Shown: piece by piece, positions 31,439 to 39,095 of the stretch
Layout of the letters: every line of letters begins with the position of its first letter
How positions within the stretch are numbered: position 1 is the first letter of the stretch
Assembly (NCBI GenBank): GCA_020048435.1
Contig: JAIFMO010000106.1
Location: 1-39,095, forward strand
DNA length: 39,095 nucleotides
Direction: 5' to 3'
Origin: Sulfuritalea sp.
Lineage (GTDB): Bacteria; Pseudomonadota; Gammaproteobacteria; Burkholderiales; Rhodocyclaceae
Notes under the pieces: generated by a model
Told to the model about the DNA's origin: nothing
What the model saw: only the letters and a program-made list of their open reading frames with translations
Database searches by the model: none
Program-made: the position numbers and the translations under genes

Positions 31439-31990
31439 CTATGAATTCTTGCCCCGTTGCCACGGCACGTCGTTGCGGCTGGCAACGCGGTTCAAATGGC
31501 GCGCCAGCACGAATAACAGGTCGGAAAGACGGTTGAGATACTGGCGGCTGGCATCGGAGACCGCTTCGTTGTGCGCCAACGCCACCACGCTGCGTTCGGC
31601 GCGGCGGCAGACGGTGCGGGCGAGGTGCGTCAGCGCCGCCGCGCGGGCGCCGCCCGGCAGGATGAATTCTTTCAGCGGCGCCAACTGGCTGTTCCAGTCG
31701 TCGAGAATCTGCTCCAGTCGCCCCGGCTGGGTTTCGGCCAGCAGTTTGGCGCCGGGAATCGACATCTCGCCGCCAAGGTCGAAGAGGTCGTGCTGGATGC
31801 CGATCAGCGTCTCGCGCACGTCGTCGGGCAGATCCTCGCATAACAGCAGACCGATGGCCGAGTTGAGTTCATCGACGTCACCGAGCGCGGCGATGCGGGG
31901 CGCATCCTTGCCGACGCGCGAGCCATCACCAAGGCCGGTGGTGCCGGCGTCGCCGGTGCGGGTGTAGATTTTGGAGAGGCGATATCCCAT
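31439..31990 (-). CDS. pduO: Cob(I)alamin adenosyltransferase, PduO type
   Basis: 183 residues from the ATG at 31990; a TTG at 31999 is also in frame, but the ATG is the better start, with CAGGA nine bases before it. The PduO/MMAB family signature is clear: SKIYTRTGDAGTTGLGDGSRV at the start (ATP binding; positions 5-25), VDELNSAIG, and a helical C-terminus with RRAERSVVAL and YLNRLSDLLFVLAR. It transfers the adenosyl group of ATP to cob(I)alamin, forming coenzyme B12. Downstream is dispersed repeat copy C. No other cobalamin gene is nearby, so it likely serves salvage or a B12-dependent enzyme encoded elsewhere. The gene symbol reflects the family, not a propanediol operon. Confidence 0.93.
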   Translation of the reverse strand: MGYRLSKIYTRTGDAGTTGLGDGSRVGKDAPRIAALGDVDELNSAIGLLLCEDLPDDVRETLIGIQHDLFDLGGEMSIPGAKLLAETQPGRLEQILDDWNSQLAPLKEFILPGGARAAALTHLARTVCRRAERSVVALAHNEAVSDASRQYLNRLSDLLFVLARHLNRVASRNDVPWQRGKNS

Positions 31991-32093
31991 GAGCGGCAAT
32001 CCTGTGGTTGAGGCGTTACCGAATTATTGCAGAATCGCGTGACTGCTCCGATACGGGCCATGGCAATCGCATCGGTGGTGGGAATTCCCGGTG

Positions 32094-32669
32094 CTATTGG
32101 CCGGGCCGGATCAGATAGATTTCAACCCACTGCCGATGCCGGTCACCTTCCGTGCGATGTTCGTCGCCAAAGCTTGCAAGAATAAGTCGCCTCGGCGCAA
32201 TACCCAACTCCACCAGGCGCCCCCTGACCATTTGCAAGGTCTGTTCGCTTAGTCCCAGATTCAAGGCGGAACTTCCCCCGTTGGAGGCATAGCTCTCCAG
32301 TCGAATCATGATCCGCCCGTCCGTCTTGGCTTCATTGGCGATCATCGTCAGTCGCTGTTCCATTTCGGGGGAGATTTTCCCGGCCCGCGACTCGAGTTTG
32401 ATTACCGTGTCAGGCGCGGGGTGGATTGGAGGACTGGCGCGATGTGAGTTTTTGGTCGGGGAAACACCAGCACTGCGGCCGACAGCGCTGCGTTTGCGAG
32501 CCGGAACGTGTTGTGCCGGATCGCGTAAATTGTCCTTGGTCTTGTTAATGTTCGTTCGGTCAGCCTCGATACTCGGTACCGGTGGCAAGGGATCATCATT
32601 TCGCGGTGTCAACGAACAACCGCCCATACCCAGCAGGCAGGCAAGAAAAAAGATTGCCGGTGATTTCAT
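32094..32669 (-). CDS. OmpA-like lipoprotein
   Basis: 191 residues from the ATG at 32669. The frame extends upstream to 32741, but this start gives a lipoprotein signal peptide: MKSPAIFFLACLLGMGGC with Cys18 as the lipidation site (Met at -3 is less usual). A proline-, Asn- and Arg-rich stretch (about 20-85) follows, then an OmpA/MotB-like C-terminal domain (about 90-190) with MIRLESYASNGGSSALNLGLSEQTLQMVRGRLVELGI and a late HRQWVEIYL. The peptidoglycan-binding residues are only partly kept (GHTDxxG is ESYASNGG; NRRVE is HRQWVE), so cell-wall binding is uncertain. Probably outer-membrane anchored, facing the periplasm. Confidence 0.7.
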   Translation of the reverse strand: MKSPAIFFLACLLGMGGCSLTPRNDDPLPPVPSIEADRTNINKTKDNLRDPAQHVPARKRSAVGRSAGVSPTKNSHRASPPIHPAPDTVIKLESRAGKISPEMEQRLTMIANEAKTDGRIMIRLESYASNGGSSALNLGLSEQTLQMVRGRLVELGIAPRRLILASFGDEHRTEGDRHRQWVEIYLIRPGQ

Positions 32670-32799
32670 CCTGTCCGGTCGAAGTGGGGCTGTCAATATT
32701 CCCCCGGATAAGCAAGATCGGCCCGACGATTCTTGGACCAAGCGGATTCAGCATGCCCTGGCGCCAGAGGTTTTTCCTCGCCGAAGCTGACGGCTTCCA

Positions 32800-35421
32800 T
32801 CAGGCCTGCTTGGCCACGGCGCTGTCGATTCTGGGGGCGGCACTGCCGGAATGCACCAGCAGCACCGGGCAACCCAGGCTGGCGATCAGACGATCACGCA
32901 TGCCACCGCCCGATAGCAGATGCTTGGCAATAATGACCAGGTCGACGCCAAGTTCCCGCGCCACGCCCATGATGACCTGATCCGGCGCGCCTTCGGCGAT
33001 GCGGCTGTCGCACTCGATGCCGTCGAGTTTCATCTGCTCCGCCTTCAGTGTGATTTCCCCGCCATCCTTGTCGCGGTTCCTGCCGGATGTCGCGGTGGCC
33101 AGCAGCGTGACGGGCGTGCGCGAGGTTTTGGCGATCTGGGTCGCGATTTCCATCACACGGTCGTTGCCGGCCATGCAGTCGCCGACCACGAGAATGCGCT
33201 GTCGCCAGGGCTTTGACTGCCAGCCGGCGATCAGCACATGGCAGGAGGCCTGGGCGATGATCTGGGCGGCGACGTCGCCGAGCAAACGTTCCTTGATGTC
33301 GCCGCGTGGCGGTCGGCGGCCGATGATCAGGATGTTGGTGTCGCTCGCGGCCGTGGCCGCGACCACTTCCTTGAGCGCCTGCTTGCCGTGACGCACGACC
33401 TCTTCGGTGGGGACGCCAACCACCAGCGCGGCATCTCGGACAACCGCCAGCCGGGCCCGGGCCATTTCATCGTCCTCCGGCAATTCCACCGTGGTCATGA
33501 TGTCAAGAGTGACGCCAAAGCTCTTCGCCAGTGCGATGGCGATTTCCTGCGGGGCATGGCTGAATTCGCTGCCATCGGTAGCGAGCATCAGGCGCTGGCG
33601 GCGAAACCCGTCGGGCAGGACGCCGCTGTTGCACTCCTTGAATATGCGCGTCTTGCAGGTGCGGCAGATATCGGGGTCGAGCGTCCAGTAGAGCGCCCTG
33701 GTGACATCGGTCATCACCGGGAAAAAGGCGCCCTCGCCGATGTCCTTGACGTAGTCACCCTGGCGCAGGAGGTCATAGCTGGAATGGTTGAGCCGGTAGA
33801 AATAGAGGCCGCCGCCCATGCGGCGCCGGCGCCGCGCTTCCTGCGCCAGCACTTCGGCGCCGGCGATGTCGATGGTGGTGAGGCTGGCCGCCGCGATCAG
33901 CACCGATTTCTGCTGCGGGTTATCCTCGTCGATCTGCTGGAGCGTCTGCTGGACGAAACTGGCCGCGCCAAAATAGACCGAGCCGTTGATGCGGACGATG
34001 CGCAGCTGCGGGCACTCCGGCCGGCCCTGGGCACGGACGAAGTGGTAAGCACCTTCTTCCTGCGCGGGCACCACGGGAACGATCTCCGGCTTCGATGAAC
34101 GATAGAGGTACATCACCAGCGACAGGAACACGCCGAGGAAAATGCCCATTTCGAGGTTGAACAGGGTGCCGATCAGCGTCGCGGCAAGAATCAGCGACTC
34201 GGTCTTGCTGGTGTGCCAGATGTGGGTGATGTGATGAAAGTCGATCAGGCCCCAGGCGACCAGGAAGAGGATGCCGGCCATCGCCGCATTGGGCAGATAG
34301 GCGGCGAGCGGCGCCACGATCAGCAGCACCAGCAGCAGGAACACCGAGGCGAACACCGAGGCCAGCGGGGTGCGCGCGCCGGCTTCGTAGTTCACGCCGC
34401 TGCGGTTGAAGGAACCGGACGAGGCATAGGCCGAGAAGAACGCGCCGACGATGTTGGACAAGCCCTGGCCGATGAATTCCTGGTTGCCGTCGATGCGCTG
34501 TTCGGATCGCACCGAAATGGCTCGGGCGATCGACACCGCCTCGGTCAGCGCCAGCATGGTGATGACCAGCGCCGGGCCGACGGTATGGCGCAGCGTTTCA
34601 AGCGAGAAGTCGGGGGTGGACAGTGGCGGCAAGCCGGCCGGCAAGGCGCCGACGGTCTTGATGCCGGTATTGGCCTGCCCCAGCCACAGGTTGAGGATTT
34701 CCGCGACGATGCTGCCGACGATCATCGCGGCGATCATGTAGGGAACTTTCTTGACGTGGCGCTTGGTGATAATGCCCGTGGCGAGCGTGACGGCGCCAAC
34801 CGCGAACACCCAGGGGTTGATATCGCCAAGCTGGACGAACAACTGATGGACGATCTCGTAGAACGGCGTGCCGCGCGGAATATTGATGCCAAAGAAATTG
34901 CGCACCTGACTGGCGGCGATGAGGATGGCCGCGCCGGCGGTGAAGCCGATCACCACGGTGTGCGAGATGAAGTTCACCAGCGCCCCCATGCGCGCAAGTC
35001 CCAAGATCAACTGGAAGACGCCGACCAGGAAGGTGAGTGTCAGTACCAGGTTGATGTATTGGGCGGAACCCGCTTCAGCCTGATGGGACAAGGAGGCAAA
35101 TACGGCGATGGAAATAGCCGTGGTTGGCCCCGAGACGAGATGCCAGGACGAGCCGAACAGGGCGCCGATGATGGCGGGCATCATCGCCGCGTAGAGGCCA
35201 TATTCGGGTGGCAGGCCGGCAATCGTGGCGAAGGCCACGCCCTGCGGCAGCACGATGAGGGCGCCGGTGAAGCCGGCGAGCAGATCGTCGCGCATCGTGC
35301 GGCGATTGACCAGATGCCACCAAAGCAGGAAAGGAAATATTTTGCCCAGCGGGCCGGCGGCGGGTTTCATCGGTGGTGGTGTCGATGCTGAGTCGATGGG
35401 AAGCGGGCGAGTGTTAGCCAT
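32800..35421 (-). CDS. SulP anion transporter with STAS and two universal-stress domains
   Basis: 873 residues from the ATG at 35421; the ribosome site is weak and the frame opens upstream to 35493, so the exact start is uncertain. A SulP transporter core (about 40-430) with many membrane helices shows [49 protein letters not shown] domain (about 465-570) is followed by a cysteine cluster ([17 protein letters not shown]) and two tandem universal-stress-protein domains (about 605-735, [11 protein letters not shown]...[12 protein letters not shown]; about 735-860, [12 protein letters not shown]...[12 protein letters not shown]). SulP proteins carry sulfate, bicarbonate or other anions; the substrate here cannot be set. 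The cytoplasmic tail could sense nucleotides or redox state. Its neighbours give no pathway clue. Confidence 0.9.
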   Translation of the reverse strand: MANTRPLPIDSASTPPPMKPAAGPLGKIFPFLLWWHLVNRRTMRDDLLAGFTGALIVLPQGVAFATIAGLPPEYGLYAAMMPAIIGALFGSSWHLVSGPTTAISIAVFASLSHQAEAGSAQYINLVLTLTFLVGVFQLILGLARMGALVNFISHTVVIGFTAGAAILIAASQVRNFFGINIPRGTPFYEIVHQLFVQLGDINPWVFAVGAVTLATGIITKRHVKKVPYMIAAMIVGSIVAEILNLWLGQANTGIKTVGALPAGLPPLSTPDFSLETLRHTVGPALVITMLALTEAVSIARAISVRSEQRIDGNQEFIGQGLSNIVGAFFSAYASSGSFNRSGVNYEAGARTPLASVFASVFLLLVLLIVAPLAAYLPNAAMAGILFLVAWGLIDFHHITHIWHTSKTESLILAATLIGTLFNLEMGIFLGVFLSLVMYLYRSSKPEIVPVVPAQEEGAYHFVRAQGRPECPQLRIVRINGSVYFGAASFVQQTLQQIDEDNPQQKSVLIAAASLTTIDIAGAEVLAQEARRRRRMGGGLYFYRLNHSSYDLLRQGDYVKDIGEGAFFPVMTDVTRALYWTLDPDICRTCKTRIFKECNSGVLPDGFRRQRLMLATDGSEFSHAPQEIAIALAKSFGVTLDIMTTVELPEDDEMARARLAVVRDAALVVGVPTEEVVRHGKQALKEVVAATAASDTNILIIGRRPPRGDIKERLLGDVAAQIIAQASCHVLIAGWQSKPWRQRILVVGDCMAGNDRVMEIATQIAKTSRTPVTLLATATSGRNRDKDGGEITLKAEQMKLDGIECDSRIAEGAPDQVIMGVARELGVDLVIIAKHLLSGGGMRDRLIASLGCPVLLVHSGSAAPRIDSAVAKQA

Positions 35422-35586
35422 GAATATTAGCAGATAGTGATTTTTGGCCGGGTGTTGTCCCGAATCCGGCCGGATGCCGGACGCAACGTGCAATGCTAAT
35501 GAATGGCGCGTGAAGGCAGCGTTAAGGTGTGGCGGCCCGTGGCCTCCGATGTGCCGCGAGTTGCATGGCGTCAGGCAGGCTGCAAT

Positions 35587-36486
35587 TCAGGCTTTACGGT
35601 TCAGCAGACTCGTCTTGATTTCCATGACGTCCATCATGCGGATACGTTCGAACGCGTCATCGCGGAAAATTTGTTCAAGTTTGACCACGCAGAATTCATC
35701 GGTGCGACGGAAGACTTTGCCGCGCACGCGGTAGGTGCTGGTGATGTCGCCAAAATCGAAATCGACGATCACGGTATCGATCACGGTGACGGGCGGCATG
35801 ATCTGTCCGGGCGCGGCGATGTTGACCCGCAACGACAGTTCGGAGAAATCGCCGAGGATGCACTCGGCGAGCGGTGCTTCATCGTCGAAATACAGCCGGG
35901 CGGGAATACCGGCGTCGACGCGCTGCTTGCGGCGCTTGTCGGTGATGGCAAGGGTGGTGAAGTCCGGCGTCAGCAGAATCGTTGAACTGTTGGCGTAAGG
36001 GCCATCGGAAAGAACCTGCCGACGGTCAACCAGGGTGTCGACCGTTGGCACGCCGCGCTCGGCCGATTCACCGATGAGGGTGATGGTGTTGCCCTGGCCA
36101 AACTGGCCAGTGCGGCCCAACTCGGCGCGGGTGAAGTAGTCGAGTTTCTTCTCCATCTCGCTGGTGTCTGGCAGCACGATCTGAAACTTCTTCAGTTTCG
36201 ACAAGGCGAGCACTCGTTCCGGTGCGATACGAAATCCGCTTGGCTGCTCCTCCTCGTCCATTAGCACGGTGTCGCGCGAATACAGATAGTGGTCGTTGAC
36301 GCGGTAGCCAAGGATGATGGTTCTAAAAACGATGCTGCGCTGAAACTCCGGGGTGTAGTGCGGTTTGTAGCCGATCGGAAAATACTCGAAAAGCATTTTT
36401 AGCTTGGCGCGGTCGAATAGCGAGCTGACGTGGTTTTCCGTCATGTCGCTATCGCTCAACAGACTGTTCAACAGGCGCTTTAGCAT
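35587..36486 (-). CDS. PilZ domain protein
   Basis: 299 residues, no membrane segment. The N-terminal 180 residues form a domain that I do not recognise. The C-terminal part has the PilZ pattern: RRKQR (185-189) and, about 25 residues on, DFSELS (213-218), where the usual final Gly of D-x-S-x-x-G is Ser. PilZ domains bind cyclic di-GMP through these two motifs, so binding is likely but not certain. A YcgR-like or polysaccharide-control role is possible. No ribosome site is obvious before the ATG at 36486; a TAAAAT box on the minus strand lies about 40 bases upstream. It is the only visible cyclic di-GMP related gene in the window, apart from the HDOD region. Confidence 0.75.
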   Translation of the reverse strand: MLKRLLNSLLSDSDMTENHVSSLFDRAKLKMLFEYFPIGYKPHYTPEFQRSIVFRTIILGYRVNDHYLYSRDTVLMDEEEQPSGFRIAPERVLALSKLKKFQIVLPDTSEMEKKLDYFTRAELGRTGQFGQGNTITLIGESAERGVPTVDTLVDRRQVLSDGPYANSSTILLTPDFTTLAITDKRRKQRVDAGIPARLYFDDEAPLAECILGDFSELSLRVNIAAPGQIMPPVTVIDTVIVDFDFGDITSTYRVRGKVFRRTDEFCVVKLEQIFRDDAFERIRMMDVMEIKTSLLNRKA

Positions 36487-36633
36487 GGATTTATGTTGGT
36501 CGCGCGGGTGGCGGCTGGGCTATTTTAGAACGCAATTATGCCTCGATTACCACTTGATTGATATGGCAATTCAATTCGGTTCCCGGGCAAATCGCGATAA
36601 CGAAACCATCGGTGCGGCCGCGGCAATCGCCGA

Positions 36634-37844
36634 CTAAAACAGCAGCGTGGCCGTGGTGCCCGCCAAGGGGTCGCTTTGCAGCGAGATTCGCCAGCCGAGG
36701 CGGTCGCAGATGCGCTTGACCAGGAAAAGGCCGATGCCGGCGCCCTCGCTGTCCGGGCCGCGATAATGGCGCTCGAAGACGCGGGCGAGCGCTTCGTCCT
36801 GGATCCCGCTGCCGCTGTCGCGTACGGTCAGCGTGTGTGGGTCGAGGGCGACGGTGATATGGCCATCGCGGGTATGCGCCACGGCGTTGTGCACCAGGTT
36901 GGCGACGACGATGGCAAAGAGGGCGGGCGGCGCCCACAGTGCAACCGCGTCCGTGCCATCGAGAGCGAGCGTGGTGCCGCGCGACGTCGCCAAGGGGCGA
37001 TAGCGTTCGACGCACTCGACGGCAATAGTGCGGGCATCGCAGCTTTCCTTGATGCTGGCGGCGTCTTCGCGCGCCAGCAGCAACAGGGCGGCGATCAGTT
37101 CCGCCATCGCCGCCGTCGCCCGTTCGATGCGGGCGACGCGCTCGCGCTGGGCCGCGCTCAAGTGCGGGTCGTCGGCCAGCACCTCGGCGGCGCCGCGAAT
37201 CACCGCCAGCGGCGTGCGCAGTTCATGGCTGGCATGCGGTCGAAGGCGCGGGCCAGTTCATCGATCTCGTCGGCGGGCGCATTGTCATGCGACAACCGCG
37301 GCGGCGTTGCCGGATCAGCCTGGCCAACGGCGCGCGCCAGTTCGCTTACCGGAGCGATCACCCGTCCGGCCAGCCAGAATCCGCCGAATGCAGCGAACAG
37401 GGTCATCAACGCAGCGCCGGCGACCAGATAGCCCAGAAAGCGCTGTTCGCGCCGCTTTTGTCGTTCTTCATTGAACAGGATGATGTAACGGTCGCCATCG
37501 CGCTCGGCAATGGCAACGCGGTAGGGAATGTTCGCCAGCACGATTTCATGTTGGCCCGGCCCCGGTGGCAGTGCCCGCACGACTGGCGGCAAGTCGTCAT
37601 CCGCCGCGCCAGCCTTGTCGAGATAGCCGCGCAAGCTGGCCGTGTCCGGCGGCAGCGAATGGGGATTACGCGCCCGGCGGGCCATGTAATCCTCCAGTTC
37701 GGCCTTGAGCGTCTGATCCATCAACCGCCGCGAGACATCGTGGGCGGCGAACCAGATGCCGATGGTGATCAAGAGGCTCAACGCCGCCCCCAGGCCGGCA
37801 AAGGCGAGGGCGACGCGAACCCTGAGGCTATGCCGACGACGCAT
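36634..37844 (-). pseudogene. Sensor histidine kinase broken by internal deletion and frameshift
   Basis: Remains of a membrane sensor kinase. Part 1 (37844 to 37200) encodes MRRRHSLRVRVALAFAGLG, a membrane helix, a periplasmic region, a second helix and a HAMP domain ending ELARAFDRM, then runs out of frame (PAMNCARRWR, stop). Part 2 (37230 to 36634), in another frame, begins ASHELRTPLAVIRGAAEVL with the phospho-accepting His at 37225-37227 and continues through a full ATPase domain (NLVHNAVAH, DSGSGI, GAGIGLFLVK). HAMP and H-box normally lie about 18-20 residues apart; here they are joined directly, so roughly 55 bases are missing. Each half alone lacks a working kinase. It overlaps the end of the intact response regulator gene, its natural partner. 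An assembly error is possible but less likely than a short deletion. Confidence 0.85.
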
Positions 37845-38601
37845 CGGCGGGCAAGTCGGCGGCTGCGCTGGTAATCGTGTCCAATGCGGCGTCCGATGCC
37901 GCATTGGACGCGGTGTCGGGCGCGGCGATCTGCCAGCCAATGCCGCGCAGCGTGCGCAGCAAGGGTTGCTCGAACGGCTTGTCGACGGCGGCGCGCAGCA
38001 GGTGCAGATGGGTGCGGAGGGCGTCGGAATCGGGCGGGGCGTCACCCCAGACGGCCTGTTCCATCTCGGTACGGTTCAGCACCCGGGGCGATGCGCGCAT
38101 CAGCGCTTCGAGCATGCGTAGCGGGATGGGTGGCAGGGCAATGGCGTGGCCGCCACGGCTGACGCGAAAGGTGGCGGTATCGAAGCTGAGGTCGGCCACC
38201 CGCAACTCCCCCGCTACCATCGTGGCATGGGCGCGGCGGGCCAAAGCCTGAATGCGCGCAACAACTTCGCGCAGCGCAAAAGGTTTCACCAGATAGTCGT
38301 CGGCGCCCGCTTCAAGACCTGCGATCTTGTCGTCGAGGGTATCGCGCGCCGTCAGCATGAGGATGGGCGTGGCCTTGCCCGCGCCCTCGCGCAGCCGGCG
38401 GCAGAGTGTGATGCCATCCATGCCAGGCAGGATCAAATCGAGCAGGATTACGTCGAAATCCTGCGAACTGGCCAGATGCAGGCCGGTCAGCCCGTCGCCG
38501 GCGGCATCGACCAGATGACCGCGCGCCGACAGATAGTCGACCAGGTTGGCGGCAAGATCGGGGTTGTCTTCGACGACGAGAATTTTCAGGGGCGCGTTCA
38601 T
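37828..38601 (-). CDS. OmpR/PhoB-type response regulator
   Basis: 257 residues. Receiver domain (about 5-120): acidic E11/D12, phosphoacceptor D55 in VILLDLILP, Thr/Lys switch (MLTARD; YLVKPF). The C-terminal winged-helix DNA-binding domain (about 130-225) contains LRMLEALMRASPRVLNRTEMEQAVWG...LRTHLHLLRAAVDKP and RTLRGIGWQI. An extra Ala/Asp/Ser tail (about 228-257) follows, whose DNA contains a strong hairpin (37879-37909). It is paired with the broken sensor kinase, whose start lies inside its end, so it may now be unphosphorylated by its cognate partner, or controlled by another kinase. No clear ribosome site precedes the ATG. Confidence 0.93.
   Translation of the reverse strand: MNAPLKILVVEDNPDLAANLVDYLSARGHLVDAAGDGLTGLHLASSQDFDVILLDLILPGMDGITLCRRLREGAGKATPILMLTARDTLDDKIAGLEAGADDYLVKPFALREVVARIQALARRAHATMVAGELRVADLSFDTATFRVSRGGHAIALPPIPLRMLEALMRASPRVLNRTEMEQAVWGDAPPDSDALRTHLHLLRAAVDKPFEQPLLRTLRGIGWQIAAPDTASNAASDAALDTITSAAADLPADASSA
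37879..37909 (-). repeat. Perfect 12-bp-stem hairpin in the 3' end of the response regulator gene
   Basis: GTCCAATGCGGC, a seven-base loop and GCCGCATTGGAC. It lies within the codons for the extra C-terminal tail of the regulator and 35 bases before the kinase start at 37844. In mRNA it would be a stable stem, able to affect kinase translation or processing of the transcript. Confidence 0.85.
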
Positions 38602-38619
38602 GGTGGAACTGTCACGAAA

Positions 38620-39060
38620 TCAGGCGCGAACATTTCGGTCGGTTTCCCAGCCCTTGCAGGCCAGGCCCACCATGCGCGGAATTTGGTAGCGTCCGGCTTC
38701 GTAATACGCCACCATGCGCCGCGTGATACCCAGGGCGTTGGCGGCTTCGGATAAAGAAAGCCGATTGCGTGACCGCCAAGCGGAAAATTCCGCGACTGGT
38801 GTCGCATCTCCCGCTTGTTCGCGAGCCAGACGCCAAAGGGTATCCGCGCCAATTTCCTCTCCACCGGGCCAGCGTAACGACCACCCATCCTCGCCGACGA
38901 CCGCGCCAGAGAAAACCGCCGGATCGTCGAGCGGCCTGAGCGCGGCATATTCAAAAATCATGTCGTTCAGGGGGATTTCGTCTCGCTTGCCGTTAGTCCA
39001 CGTCACCGCTGCCCGATATCCAGGCATCGCCACCACGGCTTGAATGTTCGGTTGCTTCAT
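38620..39060 (-). CDS. DUF2442 protein with C-terminal helix-turn-helix
   Basis: 146 residues. The N-terminal half (about 1-82) fits DUF2442 (YRAAVTWTNGKRDEIPLNDMI...ALRPLDDPAVF...GWSLRWPGGEEIGADTLWRLA). The C-terminal part (about 92-138) is an XRE-like helix-turn-helix (FSAWRSRNRLSLSEAANALGITRRMVAYYEAGRYQIPRMVGLACKGWE). DUF2442 genes often stand next to DUF4160 genes as possible toxin-antitoxin-like pairs; the upstream neighbour here lies outside the window. AAAGGAGAG lies about eight bases before the ATG. Its stop is 18 bases before the response regulator start, so the two could be co-transcribed. It likely binds its own promoter, as is usual for such regulators, but this is inference. Confidence 0.85.
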   Translation of the reverse strand: MKQPNIQAVVAMPGYRAAVTWTNGKRDEIPLNDMIFEYAALRPLDDPAVFSGAVVGEDGWSLRWPGGEEIGADTLWRLAREQAGDATPVAEFSAWRSRNRLSLSEAANALGITRRMVAYYEAGRYQIPRMVGLACKGWETDRNVRA

Positions 39061-39095
39061 CGTTTGGCTCTCCTTTCGAGCCAGATTCGCATCAC

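Noticed and set aside
35494-35586. Small gene between the SulP and PilZ genes
   Set aside because: Open frames here are antisense continuations of the PilZ gene; no ribosome site or motif.

Overview
The window is high-GC bacterial chromosome, densely packed with genes that mostly lie on the minus strand. A betaproteobacterium is the best fit, probably near Rhodocyclales or Nitrosomonadales. The main reasons are the aceE-aceF-lpdA operon whose E3 subunit carries its own N-terminal lipoyl domain, the homodimeric-type AceE, and the general look of the two-component and glycogen genes. I saw no tRNA, rRNA, CRISPR array, transposase or phage gene.

Layout. (1) 123-10373, minus strand: a signalling cluster of a small 108-residue protein, an HDOD protein, two large hybrid histidine kinases (GAF-PAS-PAS-HK-REC-HPt and CHASE-PAS-HK-REC-REC-HPt), a response regulator with an unrecognised C-terminal half, and a REC-histidine kinase. 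Most junctions overlap by a few bases. No DNA-binding or cyclic-nucleotide output domain is present. (2) 10374-12418: a decayed duplicate of the HDOD 3' end, then phoU and rpiA. (3) 12491-18411: the pyruvate dehydrogenase operon (aceE, aceF, lpdA). (4) 18727-31254: two convergent alpha-glucan (glycogen) gene sets. The plus-strand set is GH57, GlgA, GH57, GlgB. The minus-strand set is a GH57-like protein, a DUF4912 protein, a GH57 branching enzyme and a second GlgA. (5) 31439-36486: cobalamin adenosyltransferase, an OmpA-like lipoprotein, a SulP-STAS-USP-USP transporter and a PilZ protein. (6) 36634-39060: a response regulator with a sensor kinase broken by an internal deletion, and a DUF2442-HTH protein.

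The most striking signal is not a gene. A palindromic repeat of about 29 bp occurs seven times. Four copies are intergenic. Three lie inside genes, all in the same orientation and frame, adding the peptide [10 protein letters not shown] (or a near variant) to an interdomain linker of a hybrid kinase, of LpdA and of AceF. One intergenic copy directly abuts the start codon of the 959-residue kinase. Two copies sit at the edges of a direct duplication of about 308 bp that flanks the HDOD operon, and one duplication breakpoint falls within the repeat.

Other notable points: a GH57 paralogue has lost its catalytic nucleophile and gained a basic Pro/Lys tail; a kinase is frameshifted exactly at its H-box; a 12-bp-stem hairpin lies in the end of the neighbouring regulator gene; and four 13-bp tandem repeats end immediately before a GH57 start codon. 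All functional statements rest on reading motifs by eye; no database search was run.
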